Shown in pieces: positions 1-11,670 of a stretch of DNA of 64,000 nt (position 1 is its first letter; each line of letters starts with the position of its first letter). Below the pieces are notes generated by a model that had not been told where the DNA came from, searched no databases, and worked only from the letters and a program-made list of their open reading frames with translations. The position numbers and the translations under genes are program-made. This stretch comes from Pseudarthrobacter sp. NIBRBAC000502770 (GTDB taxonomy: Bacteria; Actinomycetota; Actinomycetes; Actinomycetales; Micrococcaceae): the NCBI RefSeq assembly GCF_006517815.1, contig NZ_CP041198.1, forward strand, positions 3,782,001 to 3,846,000. Reading direction: 5' to 3'.

Positions 1-1
1 C

Positions 2-1093
2 CTGATGGAGGCCATCGGCTACCTGGCCACGCTCAGTTCGCACCGGGTCAGTTCCGATGCGCCCCTGCTGAGGTTCGGCACGGAACGCGCGCTGGTCCGC
101 GCGCGCCTGGTCCGCGGCACGCAGACGACGGTCCTTGAACTGGAAATCAACGGCAGCCGGGCGAACCGCGGGCGTATCAACCGCAGTAATCCGGTGCGTG
201 CCCGTGACCTGGTGGGCATCTGCCAGACGGTACTCTTCGCTCCGGAAGATTTAGCGTTGGTCAAGGGAGATCCGTCCAACCGCCGCCGCTTCCTGGACGA
301 GCTGCTGGCGAGCCTCATCCCGCACCACGCGGCCACCCGCAGTGACTACGACCGGGTGCTGAAGCAGCGCAACGCCCTGCTCAAGTCCGCGCGGGCCGGA
401 AGGTTCACCTCCGCGCATGAATCCACGCTCGAGGTGTGGGACCAGCACATGGCCAGGGCCGGAGCGGAATTGCTGCACGCGCGGCTGGAGCTGGTGGAAA
501 GGCTGCGCCCACACCTCGCCCGTGCCTACGCCGAACTTACGGATGCGTCCAAGCCGGCGGACGCCACCTACCGGTCAACGCTGCAGAACCAGATGGACGA
601 CGACGGCGTTCCTGCCGGAAGTTCCCCGCGCGCCAAGCCGGGAGGTTCTTCAGACGGCCCCGACGATCTCCGCCTTCTCTCCGTGGACCAACTCACGGAA
701 CGCTACATCCAGGCATTCGCGGAATCCCGCAAGAAGGAACTGGAACGCGGCATCTCCCTGGTCGGCCCGCACCGTGACGATTTGGAACTGATGCTCGGGC
801 AAGCCCCCGCCAAGGGGTATGCCTCGCATGGTGAAACCTGGTCCATGTGCCTGTCCCTGCGCCTGGCCTCGTACTACGTCATGCTGGACGATGCCCGCAC
901 GGGCGGTTCCGCTCCCATCCTCATCCTTGACGACGTCTTTGCCGAACTCGACGTCCAGCGCAGGCGTAAACTGGCCGCAATAGTCTCCGGCGCGGAACAG
1001 GTCCTGGTGACCGCCGCCGTCGACGCCGATATTCCGGGAGAGCTGTCCGGACGGCGGGTGAAGGTAGTCCCGGGAGGTATCGATGAACAGTGA
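2..1093 (+). CDS. recF: DNA replication and repair protein RecF, 5' end cut by window
   Basis: RecF is an SMC-like ATPase that helps load RecA on gapped DNA in the cytoplasm. The visible 363 codons lack the N-terminal Walker A loop, which must lie just before the window: codon 2-4 reads CTG (Leu) and runs into MEAIGYLATLSSHR, the segment that follows the P-loop in this family. The ABC-type signature (WSMCLSLRLASYY) and Walker B (ILILDDVFAELD, about 50 residues from the end) are intact. RecF is usually about 400 residues, so only some 35-40 are missing. The stop overlaps the next gene by 11 bp, giving translational coupling. Position before dciA-gyrB-gyrA is the standard actinobacterial order. 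Identity is very secure; the true start is outside the window. Confidence 0.97.
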   Translation: MMEAIGYLATLSSHRVSSDAPLLRFGTERALVRARLVRGTQTTVLELEINGSRANRGRINRSNPVRARDLVGICQTVLFAPEDLALVKGDPSNRRRFLDELLASLIPHHAATRSDYDRVLKQRNALLKSARAGRFTSAHESTLEVWDQHMARAGAELLHARLELVERLRPHLARAYAELTDASKPADATYRSTLQNQMDDDGVPAGSSPRAKPGGSSDGPDDLRLLSVDQLTERYIQAFAESRKKELERGISLVGPHRDDLELMLGQAPAKGYASHGETWSMCLSLRLASYYVMLDDARTGGSAPILILDDVFAELDVQRRRKLAAIVSGAEQVLVTAAVDADIPGELSGRRVKVVPGGIDEQ

Positions 1094-1637
1094 GCAGGGC
1101 GGCGGGCTGCAGCCCGGCCGGGAGCCTGACGACATCGATGCCCCGCAGGCTGCACTGAACCGGATGCGTGAAGCCGCGGCCGCACGCGGTGAAGTCCGCC
1201 GGAAAGTGGCGCGGCCTGGCGCACCGAAAACCAAGGGCAGTATCCGGGACACCCGCGGCTTCAGCCAGTTCCACGCCACCGGGCGGGATCCCCTGGGCCT
1301 GGGAAAGGTGGTTGGCCGGCTGGTGGCGGAGCGCGGCTGGACGTCACCTGTGGCCGTTGGTTCGGTCATGGCAGAGTGGGCAACCCTGGTGGGACCGGAA
1401 ATCTCCTCCCACTGCACTCCGGAGAGTTTTACCGACACCACCCTCCACGTGCGGTGTGATTCCACGGCGTGGGCCACCCAGCTTCGGCTCCTCAGCACCA
1501 GCCTGCTTGATAAGTTCCGCCGGGAACTGGGCGAAGGGGTGGTTACCAAAATCCAGGTCCTCGGACCGTCGGCACCAAGCTGGCGTAAGGGTGGACGCAG
1601 TGTCCAGGGCCGTGGTCCGCGGGACACTTACGGATAA
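1083..1637 (+). CDS. dciA: DUF721/DciA family protein, probable replicative helicase loader
   Basis: A 184-residue protein of the DUF721 (DciA) family. DciA is the ancestral bacterial partner that assists loading of the DnaB helicase; the mycobacterial gene at the same place (Rv0004) is essential for replication. The N-terminal 70 residues are charged and low-complexity. The KH-like DUF721 core is the C-terminal half, from WTSPVAVGSVMAEWATLVG onward, with the LHVRCDSTAWATQL strand. The ATG lies inside the end of recF (11-bp overlap) and no closer alternative start is better placed. Family assignment is from residue pattern plus synteny between recF and gyrB; the loader role is inferred from the family. 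Confidence 0.9.
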   Translation: MNSEQGGGLQPGREPDDIDAPQAALNRMREAAAARGEVRRKVARPGAPKTKGSIRDTRGFSQFHATGRDPLGLGKVVGRLVAERGWTSPVAVGSVMAEWATLVGPEISSHCTPESFTDTTLHVRCDSTAWATQLRLLSTSLLDKFRRELGEGVVTKIQVLGPSAPSWRKGGRSVQGRGPRDTYG

Positions 1638-2012
1638 CCGGGGCGGCAACTCTTGAAACTGCGCGCAAGGGCGTGTAGGGCGCTGTAAGGACCATTGCGT
1701 GTATAGGCACCCGGAGGGCGTACCGCTGGGCCGCCCTAGGCGCGGCCAAGAGCCTCGCACAGCCATGTTCACCTGGGCTGAAGGCCCTGGAATGCGGGGA
1801 TATGAGCCGGTTCACGGTAGAATTGGTGCAGATAACTGGGCGCGGATGAAACGTTGACTTCAGTCCGTTCTCCGCGCGCTCTCCGCGTCCGGGGAACGGA
1901 GCACCACTGTCAGCAGGTCACCGGCGCCATAGGTTTGTGCCTGTTGGCGGGTGGCTTTCCCTGGGAGAGGCACCGGCCGGCCATCATCGAGAACAGAGGA
2001 GTCGCAGCGCCT
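1638..2012. other. dciA-gyrB intergenic region / gyrB leader
   Basis: A 375-bp stretch without a convincing gene. It should hold the gyrB promoter. A -10-like TAGAAT is at 1818-1823, but I find no good -35 at the right distance. If that -10 is used, the gyrB leader would be about 180 nt. An open frame continues upstream of gyrB to an ATG at 1854, but its residues do not look like GyrB and no ribosome site precedes that ATG. gyrB transcription is supercoiling-sensitive in other bacteria; nothing here proves or excludes that. Confidence 0.5.
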
Positions 2013-4100
2013 GTGGCTAACGACAATACAGATATTCTGGCAGCAGATACAGCAGTCGAGGATGGCCGCACCCCTGACACCCCGGCTGCGGCCACAACGC
2101 CGAGGGAATACGGCGCCAGCGACATCACTGTCCTCGAGGGCCTCGAAGCTGTCCGCAAACGTCCGGGCATGTACATCGGATCCACCGGACCCCGTGGCCT
2201 CCATCACCTGGTGTACGAGGTGGTGGACAACTCCGTGGACGAGGCACTGGCCGGATACTGCAGCCACATCGAGATCGTCCTGCAGGCCGACGGCGGCGTC
2301 AAGGTAGTCGATGACGGCCGCGGTATCCCGGTGGATATGCACCCCACGGAACACAAGCCCACCGTCGAGGTGGTCATGACCATCCTGCACGCCGGCGGAA
2401 AATTTGGTGGGGGTGGATACGCTGTCTCCGGCGGCCTGCACGGCGTGGGCATCTCTGTGGTCAACGCCCTGTCCAGCCGCGTGGATACCGAAGTGCGCCG
2501 CCAGGGACACGTATGGCGGATGTCCTTTGCCGATGGTGGCAAGCCGCAGGGCAGCCTGGTCATGGGCGAAGAGACGGACGCTACCGGAACCACCCAGACG
2601 TTCTACCCGGATCCGGAGATCTTCGAGACCACCGAGTTCGATTTCGAGACGCTGCGCGCCCGCTTCCAGCAGATGGCTTTCCTGAACAAGGGCCTGCGTA
2701 TCACCCTCACGGATGAGCGCGCGCCGGCCGGGGACGATGCCGACGGCGACCTGGACCTTGACGACCTCAGCACCGAGGGCGAAGTCAGCGCAGAACACCG
2801 CACCGTGGTGTACCAGTACGACGAAGGCCTCCTGGACTACGTCCGGCACCTGAATTCGGGCAAGAAGGTGGAAGTGGTCCATGAGGACGTCATCGCCTTC
2901 GAAACCGAGGACAAGGACCGCAAGATCGCCCTGGAAATGGCCATGCAGTGGACCAGCGCCTATTCCGAAAGCGTCCACACCTACGCCAACACCATCAACA
3001 CCCATGAGGGTGGCACGCACGAAGAAGGCTTCCGCGCTGCCATGACCTCCCTGGTCAACCGCTATGCCCGGGAAAAAGGCATTATCAAGGAAAAGGACGA
3101 CAACCTCACGGGCGACGACATCCGTGAAGGCCTCACTGCCGTCATTTCAGTCAAGTTGGCTGAACCGCAGTTCGAGGGCCAGACCAAGACCAAGCTCGGC
3201 AACTCAGAGGTCAAAGGCTTCGTCCAGCGCGTGGTCACCGACGGCCTGGGCGACTGGCTCGAGCGCAACCCCGGCCCCGCCCGTGACGTGATCCGCAAGG
3301 CGATCTCCGCCGCGCAGGCCAGGATGGCGGCGCGCAAGGCCCGCGACAACGCACGGCGCAAGAGCCCCCTGGAGTCTTTTGGCATGCCCGGCAAGCTGTC
3401 GGACTGCTCCTCCAAAGACCCGGAAAAGTGCGAGGTCTACATCGTGGAGGGTGACTCGGCCGGTGGTTCCGCCAAGCGCGGCCGCAACCCCGAGACCCAG
3501 GCCATCCTTCCGCTGCGCGGCAAGATCCTGAACGTGGAGCGTGCCCGCCTGGACAAGGCCCTGGGCAACGCCGAAGTCCAGTCCATGATCACCGCATTCG
3601 GCACCGGCATCGGTGAGGACTTCGACCTCGCCAAGCTGCGCTACCACAAGATTGTGCTCATGGCAGATGCCGACGTGGACGGCCAGCACATCACCACGCT
3701 GCTGATGACCCTGCTTTTCCGGTACATGCGGCCCCTCATCGAGAACGGCTACGTGTACCTGGCCCAGCCGCCGCTGTACCGGATCAAGTGGTCCAATGCC
3801 CCGCACGACTACGTGTACAGCGACCGGGAACGCGACGCCAAACTCGTGGCAGGACAGGCAGCCGGACGCCGTATTCCCAAGGACAACGGCATCCAGCGCT
3901 ACAAGGGCCTCGGCGAGATGGACTACACCGAACTGTGGGACACCACCATGGACCCCGACCACCGCACCCTGCTGCAGGTAACCATGGACGACGCCCTGGC
4001 CGCCGACCAAATCTTCTCCGTCCTCATGGGTGAAGACGTGGAATCCCGACGCAACTTCATCCAGCAGAACGCCAAGGACGTCAGGTTCCTGGACATCTAA
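2013..4100 (+). CDS. gyrB: DNA gyrase subunit B
   Basis: ATPase subunit of DNA gyrase (type IIA topoisomerase), partner of GyrA just downstream. I chose the GTG at 2013 (695 residues) because AGAGGAG at 1995-2001 precedes it and the protein then begins with the usual short acidic tail before the [19 protein letters not shown] strand. The GHKL ATPase motifs are present: [11 protein letters not shown] near residue 71, DDGRGIP, and the [14 protein letters not shown] lid. The TOPRIM domain has [13 protein letters not shown] near residue 478 and DADVDGQHI near residue 552, and the C-terminal tail has YKGLGEM. gyrA follows after 55 bp, so the two are probably co-transcribed. An acidic insert near residues 235-255 ([12 protein letters not shown]) is of the kind seen in actinobacterial GyrB. 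Confidence 0.97.
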   Translation: MANDNTDILAADTAVEDGRTPDTPAAATTPREYGASDITVLEGLEAVRKRPGMYIGSTGPRGLHHLVYEVVDNSVDEALAGYCSHIEIVLQADGGVKVVDDGRGIPVDMHPTEHKPTVEVVMTILHAGGKFGGGGYAVSGGLHGVGISVVNALSSRVDTEVRRQGHVWRMSFADGGKPQGSLVMGEETDATGTTQTFYPDPEIFETTEFDFETLRARFQQMAFLNKGLRITLTDERAPAGDDADGDLDLDDLSTEGEVSAEHRTVVYQYDEGLLDYVRHLNSGKKVEVVHEDVIAFETEDKDRKIALEMAMQWTSAYSESVHTYANTINTHEGGTHEEGFRAAMTSLVNRYAREKGIIKEKDDNLTGDDIREGLTAVISVKLAEPQFEGQTKTKLGNSEVKGFVQRVVTDGLGDWLERNPGPARDVIRKAISAAQARMAARKARDNARRKSPLESFGMPGKLSDCSSKDPEKCEVYIVEGDSAGGSAKRGRNPETQAILPLRGKILNVERARLDKALGNAEVQSMITAFGTGIGEDFDLAKLRYHKIVLMADADVDGQHITTLLMTLLFRYMRPLIENGYVYLAQPPLYRIKWSNAPHDYVYSDRERDAKLVAGQAAGRRIPKDNGIQRYKGLGEMDYTELWDTTMDPDHRTLLQVTMDDALAADQIFSVLMGEDVESRRNFIQQNAKDVRFLDI

Positions 4101-4155
4101 GGACTCGCTCCAAAGTATTCGGAACCAGACATATACCTGAAACGGAAAATAACTA

Positions 4156-6826
<2,671 letters not shown>

Positions 6827-6834
<8 letters not shown>

Positions 6835-7498
6835 TTCCGACTCATTTCCCAAGCCGAACAGTACTGTTCCCGACGGGAACCGGCCTTCCGCGGCACCCCG
6901 CGTGAACGCCCCCGTTCGTCCGCAACAGCGCCCCTCGGCGCCCGCCGGCGCGCCAGGCCAGCGGCCTGCCGTCCCGGGCCAGCGTCCCCAGCAGGGAGAC
7001 CGCCCCGCACAGCCGGGCCAACGCCCCTTCCAGGGCCAGCCCGGCCAGCGCCCGGCACAAACAGGCCAGCGCCCTGCGCAGGGAGCCTCCGGCCAGGGAA
7101 CACCTGGCCTGGTGAAGCCCGCTCCGAAGGCAAAGGTCCGCCGGGCCAGGCTGCTGATCAGCAAAGTGGACCCGTGGTCCGTGCTGAAAATGGCGTTCCT
7201 GCTGTCCGTGGCACTGGGCATCGTCACCGTGGTGGCCGCCATCGTCCTGTGGACCGTCCTGGACCTGACCGGGATCTTTGACCAGGTGGACAGCCTCCTC
7301 GGCACCCTGGCGGGCGCTGAAAGCGGCGGCTTCGAACTGAAGAAGGTTGCTTCGCTGGGCCAGGTGGCATCATTCGCCACCATCATTGCCGTGGTCAACG
7401 TCGTCCTGCTGACGGCGCTCTCCATGCTTTCCGCTGTCCTGTACAACATTTCCGCCACCCTGGTGGGCGGCATCGGCGTGACCCTCACCGACGATTAG
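6827..7498 (+). CDS. DUF3566 domain membrane protein
   Basis: A 223-residue protein starting at a GTG inside the end of gyrA (8-bp overlap, CGGAGG six bases upstream), so it is translationally coupled to gyrA. The first 95 residues are Pro/Gln/Arg-rich and disordered, with repeated GQRP units. The C-terminal DUF3566 domain starts at about residue 103 and has two membrane helices ([23 protein letters not shown] and [23 protein letters not shown]). It matches the mycobacterial Rv0007 position and family. The function is unknown; a link to the cell envelope or division is only suggested by location and topology. Confidence 0.9.
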
Positions 7499-7502
7499 GA
7501 CA

Positions 7503-7552
7503 CCATTCCACCGGCTCCACGCCGGTGGAATGGCCCGATTTGAGATCGGGCC
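7503..7552 (+). terminator. Tandem hairpins after the gyrA operon
   Basis: Two adjacent perfect hairpins directly follow the DUF3566 stop. The first has 13-bp arms (CCATTCCACCGGC at 7503-7515, GCCGGTGGAATGG at 7521-7533). The second has 8-bp arms (GGCCCGAT at 7532-7539, ATCGGGCC at 7545-7552). No U-tract follows, so this would be a weak or U-less terminator, as is common in high-GC actinobacteria. The second arm overlaps the likely promoter of tRNA-Ile. Confidence 0.55.
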
Positions 7553-7569
7553 GGGGTGTGCTGTAAAGT
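7540..7569 (+). promoter_or_regulatory. Probable promoter of tRNA-Ile
   Basis: TTGAGA (7540-7545) and TAAAGT (7564-7569) are separated by 18 bp, close to the housekeeping sigma consensus. Transcription would start near 7577, about 19 nt before the tRNA. Inferred from sequence only. Confidence 0.45.
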
Positions 7570-7595
7570 CATGTCTCGGCCCGATGAGGGATTGA

Positions 7596-7669
7596 GGGCG
7601 TATAGCTCAGGCGGTTAGAGCGCTTCGCTGATAACGAAGAGGTCCCAGGTTCAAGTCCTGGTACGCCCA
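7596..7669 (+). tRNA. tRNA-Ile (anticodon GAT)
   Basis: A 74-nt cloverleaf. The acceptor arms GGGCGTA and TACGCCC pair perfectly and the discriminator base is A7669. The anticodon arm is CTTCG-CTGATAA-CGAAG with anticodon GAT, and the T loop is GGTTCAAGTCC. No CCA is encoded. It lies between gyrA and tRNA-Ala, as in mycobacteria. Confidence 0.97.
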
Positions 7670-7740
7670 CGGAACCTGTGCAGGTTTCAAACGGAGGTAT
7701 GGTGCGGATCCGTCCGGTACCTTGCCGGATTGGGGAGCAT

Positions 7741-7857
7741 GTGAAGAAGTTGCTTGTACTGGCAGCCGCAATCGCAGGCTTCCTGGTTTACCGGAAAGCA
7801 CAGGAATCCGAAGCCCGGAAAACGGTCTGGAGCAAGTCAACCGACACGGTGGACTAG
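7741..7857 (+). CDS. DLW-39 family small protein
   Basis: A 38-residue protein beginning GTG AAG AAG, with one hydrophobic helix (LLVLAAAIAGFLVY) followed by a charged amphipathic tail ending KTVWSKSTDTVD. Its length, its N-terminal helix and the W..ATD-like tail fit the DLW-39 family, tiny actinobacterial proteins encoded between the gyrA region and tRNA-Ala. The ribosome site GGGGAG is close (three bases before GTG). An in-frame ATG at 7699 exists, but it directly abuts GGAGGT and would add residues not typical of the family. The function is unknown; it is probably a membrane-associated peptide. Confidence 0.75.
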   Translation: MKKLLVLAAAIAGFLVYRKAQESEARKTVWSKSTDTVD

Positions 7858-7929
7858 CCCGGCCGCCCACCCCGGGAGCCGGTCAGAGGCTCCCTGGTTC
7901 TAGGGTATGATTGACGGGTTGCTTCTTAT

Positions 7930-8005
7930 GGGGGCATGGCGCAATTGGTAGCGCACCTGCTTTGCAAGCAGGGGGTTCGGGGTTCGAGTCCCCGTGCCTC
8001 CACCA
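7930..8005 (+). tRNA. tRNA-Ala (anticodon TGC), CCA encoded
   Basis: A 76-nt tRNA. The acceptor arms GGGGGCA (7930-7936) and TGCCTCC (7995-8001) pair with one G-T. The discriminator is A8002 and CCA follows at 8003-8005. The anticodon arm is CCTGC-TTTGCAA-GCAGG, anticodon TGC. A TATGAT at 7906-7911 is a plausible -10 element 18 bases upstream. Confidence 0.97.
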
Positions 8006-8009
8006 TAGG

Positions 8010-8047
8010 AAAGTCCCGGTCAGCGGAAACGCCGGCCGGGACTTTTT
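8010..8047 (+). terminator. Intrinsic terminator after tRNA-Ala
   Basis: A 10-bp perfect stem, AAAGTCCCGG (8010-8019) with CCGGGACTTT (8036-8045), and a T-run ending at 8047. It begins five bases after the encoded CCA and ends before the transporter gene, so it separates the two. Confidence 0.85.
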
Positions 8048-8087
8048 GCTTTCCATCTGCGCAAGGAACCAGCACCAGGGGGCTGCA

Positions 8088-9044
8088 TTGAACTTCTTAT
8101 TCGCGGCCCTGGGGGTCCTGGGCGTTGCATCCTCCGGACCGCTGATAGCCGCCACGCTTGGTGCCACCAGCGTCAGCGCGCTTGCCATCGCCTTCTGGCG
8201 CAATGCCATCGGTGCCGTTGTCATGGCAACTCCCACCCTTGTCCGGGAACCCGGCCAGTTCCGCAGGATCAGCGGCCGGGAGTTCCGCTGGTCCATGCTG
8301 GCCGCCATTGCGCTTGCCTTGCACTTCGCCTGCTTCATCACCTCCCTTCAGCTCACGTCCGTAGCAGCTGCCACAGCCCTCGTGTGCCTGCAGTCAGCCT
8401 GGATTGCCGTCTTCCAGCTCTTCCGGGGCATCCGCCACCGGTGGCAGGTCCTGGCAGGGCTGGGGATTGCTTTTGGCGGAGTCCTTGCCATCACCGGGTT
8501 TGATATGGGCTCCTCTCCGCAGGCCGTTACGGGGGACCTGTTGGCCATGGCCGGTGGAGCGCTGGCCGGCCTATATACGCTCGCCGGCGGTAAGGCCCGG
8601 CAAAGTATGACCACCGGGACCTATACAACGCTCTGCTACGGGATGTGCGCCGTCCTCGTGGCAGTAATGGCGCTGCTCTGGGGGCAACCCCTGGCCGGGT
8701 TCGAGCCGGCCGGGTGGCTCGGCATCGCGGCCATCACCGTCTGTGCCCAGTTGGTGGGCCATACGGCCTTCAACCACCTGCTGGCCACCATGAGTCCCCT
8801 CATTGTCTCCATGATCATCCTGCTGGAAATCCCCGGCGCAGCGCTGCTGGCCGCCGTCTTCCTGCACGAGACCCTGCCGGCGGGCACCTACGCCGGGCTG
8901 GGCCTCATCCTGGCGGGACTCGCCGTCGTGGTGCTGGGCCAAAGGAGTGGCCGGGGCCGAGGGAACGCCACGCGCAGGGGCCGCAGAACCGATCCCCAGG
9001 AGGAACCGCCGTCGGAATACCTCGCCGGGCTGGGGACCGACTAG
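8088..9044 (+). CDS. EamA/DMT family transporter
   Basis: A 318-residue inner-membrane protein of the drug/metabolite transporter superfamily, with ten predicted helices arranged as two EamA repeats (about residues 1-135 and 145-285). The family moves small metabolites, often exporting amino acids or related compounds; the substrate here cannot be read from sequence. I use the TTG at 8088 because a GGGGG ribosome site lies five bases upstream and the first helix (FLFAALGVLGVASSGPLIAA) begins immediately. The same frame is open further upstream, but through the tRNA and its terminator, which cannot be coding. The tail after the last helix is Arg/Gly-rich. It is convergent with the next gene, with three bases between stops. 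Confidence 0.88.
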   Translation: MNFLFAALGVLGVASSGPLIAATLGATSVSALAIAFWRNAIGAVVMATPTLVREPGQFRRISGREFRWSMLAAIALALHFACFITSLQLTSVAAATALVCLQSAWIAVFQLFRGIRHRWQVLAGLGIAFGGVLAITGFDMGSSPQAVTGDLLAMAGGALAGLYTLAGGKARQSMTTGTYTTLCYGMCAVLVAVMALLWGQPLAGFEPAGWLGIAAITVCAQLVGHTAFNHLLATMSPLIVSMIILLEIPGAALLAAVFLHETLPAGTYAGLGLILAGLAVVVLGQRSGRGRGNATRRGRRTDPQEEPPSEYLAGLGTD

Positions 9045-9047
9045 GCG

Positions 9048-9926
9048 CTACTGGCCGCCGCGCCGGACCGGCTGGGCCGTATTGACGGTGTGGATGGCCC
9101 TGAGGAGCTTGGCCGGGAAATACACCGAGAAGAACACCACCATGGGGGCCTTCAGCGCCATCTTCCTGACGTTGTGCGCCTTGTAGGTCCGGTCGAACCG
9201 GGTGACGTAGTAGCGGTAATCCCGGGGTGAATCCTCAAGCCTCCGGGCAGACATTCCGGACACCATCTGCGGCCAATAACGGACAGGCAGCTCGTGGTCG
9301 GCCAGGTGCAGGGACAAATCGATGTCCTCGTGCATCTCATCCTTCTCGTCCCGGCAGGTTTCGGAACGGATGATCTCCCAGGCGCCGGCCCGCAGGGCCA
9401 TGTTGGAGCCGAACAGGAAATGGTACTGGTGCTTGGCCAGCTTAAGCATGAGCTGGCGCATTTTGTCATCCGCCTTGAGTCCAAAGCGGCGCATTGGCAT
9501 GTCGTAGTAGACCACGGGGCCGGTTGCGGCCTGGACCGACTGGTCCGCGAAGGCCTTCTGCACCTGCTCAACCCAGTCGGGTTCCACAATGGAGTCGGCG
9601 TCGATCCGGCCCAGGATGTCACCGGTGGCACTGTCCAGCCCGAAGTTCCTGGTGGGGATGAGTCCCTGCTCGCGGTCCTGGCTCAGGAGGATGATGGGGC
9701 TTTCCGGATACTCGAGCTGCATCTGGCGGACAATGTCAGCGGTCCGGTCCTTCGAAAGGTTGTCCACCACGATGATCTCGTGGGCGGGAACAGACTGGTA
9801 GATGGCAGCTATCAGGCACTGCCTGATCACGTTCTCCTCGTTGTACGCCGGGATGACGATTGACACGCGGAGCTGTACGGCTGCGTCGTTCACGGCATCC
9901 CCAGAGGATCGATTGGCTGACATCAC
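9048..9926 (-). CDS. Glycosyltransferase family 2 protein
   Basis: A 292-residue GT-A fold transferase. The N-terminal Rossmann-like segment has VSIVIPAYNEENVI and IIVVDNLSKDRT, a DxD-type motif is present (GRIDADSIVEPDW), and an acidic acceptor motif follows (EMHEDIDLSLH). A hydrophobic stretch near the C-terminus (VVFFSVYFPAKLL) may anchor it to the membrane. Such enzymes transfer a sugar from a nucleotide-sugar to a lipid, polysaccharide or protein; donor and acceptor are not determinable here. The start is one of two adjacent ATGs with a weak GAAG site. It is monocistronic as far as can be seen. Confidence 0.85.
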   Translation of the reverse strand: MMSANRSSGDAVNDAAVQLRVSIVIPAYNEENVIRQCLIAAIYQSVPAHEIIVVDNLSKDRTADIVRQMQLEYPESPIILLSQDREQGLIPTRNFGLDSATGDILGRIDADSIVEPDWVEQVQKAFADQSVQAATGPVVYYDMPMRRFGLKADDKMRQLMLKLAKHQYHFLFGSNMALRAGAWEIIRSETCRDEKDEMHEDIDLSLHLADHELPVRYWPQMVSGMSARRLEDSPRDYRYYVTRFDRTYKAHNVRKMALKAPMVVFFSVYFPAKLLRAIHTVNTAQPVRRGGQ

Positions 9927-9972
9927 TTCAAATCTAGCATCCGGGATAGATGCCCCCGCGGACGGGAAAGGT

Positions 9973-10014
9973 CACAAAAGGGGGCCCCGCCGTGGAACGG
10001 AGCCCCCTTGTGTG
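9973..10014 (-). terminator. Terminator of the 10026-10961 gene
   Basis: A 13-bp stem with one mismatch (plus-strand arms CACAAAAGGGGGC at 9973-9985 and GCCCCCTTGTGTG at 10002-10014). Read on the minus strand it ends in CCCCCTTTTGTG. It lies just after the stop of the upstream minus-strand gene and before the glycosyltransferase start. Confidence 0.75.
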
Positions 10015-10025
10015 TATGGCGGAAA

Positions 10026-10961
10026 TCAGGCCTGGCTGTTGCCCTTGCCCTCATCGGCGACCGTCTTGGCGCCGCCTTCGGTGTCATCGGCAACATGCTT
10101 GGCCTTGTCGGCGGCATCCTCTGACTTATCAGCCACAGTCTCAGCTGCGTCACCGGCCTTGTCCGCTGCAGCACCGGCTGCGGCTTCGGACGTGCCCTTG
10201 CCGGCGGTGCCGGCAGTGGTTGCCTTGACGTCGCTGACGGTGGTGGCCGGGACGGGTGCCGGGGTCGGGGTGACCGGCGACGGAGTCTTCCAGGGGTCCT
10301 CGACCGGCTTGGATGCCTTCCACGCGGCGACGCCGGCTGCGACGGCAGCAGCCACCACGCCGAAGACGAGCCAGCCGCGCTTCTTCGGCTTCTCCGGCTG
10401 GGCAAGCTTCACGTCCACTGCGCGGCTGGCTCCTGCTGCGGCCGCCTTCAGCTGCGTGCCGGTGGCCTGTGCCTGCTCCTGGAGGGCGTGGATGATTCCC
10501 ACGTCCCCGAGCTTCTGCGCAACGGCGTCAACACGGGCCGGGGTGTTTTCCAGGGTGCGGTGGACAGCTCCGGAGGCCACGCCAATCTGGTCGGAGAGCT
10601 TGGGCAGGTAATCCACCACCACCCGGTCGCGGGCATTCAGGACAACTGGCGTGGCCTTGTCCAGGGCCTCATGCAGCTTGGGCGATGCGCCTTCCACTAC
10701 GTCGTTGATCTTGGGAGCCAGGTGGGCCAGTCCGTCCTGGATCCGGGGAGTCACGGTGGCCACGCCGTCGGCCAGGCTGTGGGCCGCCGTCTTCAGGCCT
10801 TCCTGGATCTTGGGAGATGCGGTATCCAGGCTCTGCTGGAGGCGGGGAACAGCCCAGTCCACGGCAGCTTCCACCCGGGGGGCCGCCCAATCCTTGGCGT
10901 TTTCCACCGCACTGGTGACCGACTGCTCAAGGTCACGGGCAATACGATCCGATTTCTTCAC
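10026..10961 (-). CDS. Amphipathic-repeat membrane protein, function unknown
   Basis: A 311-residue protein that I do not assign to a characterised family. Residues 1-185 are a long run of amphipathic helices with recurring units such as APRVEAAVDWAVPRL, ASPKIQEGL and ASPKLHEALDKATP, resembling apolipoprotein or LEA-type repeats. One membrane helix follows (WLVFGVVAAAVAAGVAAW), then a Pro/Thr linker and an Ala/Asp/Lys-rich tail. Start GTG at 10961 with GGGAGGT. It sits between tRNA-Ala and ppiA, the place of cwsA in mycobacteria, but I see no sequence resemblance to CwsA. Topology suggests an envelope-associated protein with a large helical domain on one side; which side is cytoplasmic is unclear. 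Confidence 0.8.
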   Translation of the reverse strand: MKKSDRIARDLEQSVTSAVENAKDWAAPRVEAAVDWAVPRLQQSLDTASPKIQEGLKTAAHSLADGVATVTPRIQDGLAHLAPKINDVVEGASPKLHEALDKATPVVLNARDRVVVDYLPKLSDQIGVASGAVHRTLENTPARVDAVAQKLGDVGIIHALQEQAQATGTQLKAAAAGASRAVDVKLAQPEKPKKRGWLVFGVVAAAVAAGVAAWKASKPVEDPWKTPSPVTPTPAPVPATTVSDVKATTAGTAGKGTSEAAAGAAADKAGDAAETVADKSEDAADKAKHVADDTEGGAKTVADEGKGNSQA

Positions 10962-11115
10962 AACTACCTCCCGATTAATTTGACGGTTCTGTCGCTAGCC
11001 TACGTGTCCAGATCACCACGGGCTATTCACTCTGCGGATTTTAGGGCGATTTCACCCAGCGCGGAACTGCCCCCGCGGCCATGGCTGCCCCGAACCGGCA
11101 TGGGAGAATCGACCT

Positions 11116-11661
11116 ATGACTGCAATCGCAACCGCAAAAGCAACCATCCACACCAGCCTCGGCGACATCGTGGTTAACCTCTTCGGCAACCACGCGCCCA
11201 AGACGGTCAAGAACTTCGTGGGCCTTTCCACCGGCGAGCAGGCCTGGACCCACCCGGAAACCGGCGAGGACAAGACCGGCACGCCGCTTTACAACGGAAC
11301 CATCTTCCACCGCATCATCAAGGACTTCATGATCCAGGCCGGCGATCCCCTGGGCCGTGGAACCGGTGGTCCGGGCTACCGTTTTGACGACGAGATCCAC
11401 CCCGAGCTGAGCTTCAACCAGCCCTACAAGCTGGCCATGGCCAACGCCGGCATCCAGATGGGCAAGGGCACCAACGGTTCACAGTTCTTCATCACCACCA
11501 TTCCCACGGACTGGCTCCAGGGCAAGCACACCATCTTTGGTGAAGTTGCCGACGAGGAATCCAAGAAGGTTGTCGACGCCATCGAGGGTGTCCGCACCGG
11601 CATGGGCGACCGCCCGGTTGAGGACGTCACCATCAACAGCATCGACATCGAACAGCTGTAA
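11116..11661 (+). CDS. ppiA: Peptidyl-prolyl cis-trans isomerase, cyclophilin type
   Basis: A 181-residue cytoplasmic cyclophilin that catalyses prolyl bond isomerisation. The active-site set is intact: FHRIIKDFMIQAGD (Arg66, Phe71, Met72, Gln74), GTNGSQFFIT (Gln123, Phe124) and TDWLQGKHTIFG, where Trp133 and His138 match Trp121 and His126 of human CypA. There is no signal peptide. Location beside the trpG/pknB cluster matches mycobacterial ppiA. Start ATG with GGGAG. The rhomboid gene follows nine bases after the stop, probably in the same transcript. Confidence 0.95.
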   Translation: MTAIATAKATIHTSLGDIVVNLFGNHAPKTVKNFVGLSTGEQAWTHPETGEDKTGTPLYNGTIFHRIIKDFMIQAGDPLGRGTGGPGYRFDDEIHPELSFNQPYKLAMANAGIQMGKGTNGSQFFITTIPTDWLQGKHTIFGEVADEESKKVVDAIEGVRTGMGDRPVEDVTINSIDIEQL

Positions 11662-11670
11662 CGCGGCACC

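Noticed and set aside
1854..2012. Upstream ATG extending gyrB by 53 codons
   Set aside because: No ribosome site and no GyrB-like residues; GTG 2013 has AGAGGAG.
7911..8087. Extension of the EamA transporter through tRNA-Ala
   Set aside because: The DNA is a tRNA and its terminator; the first helix starts at 8088.
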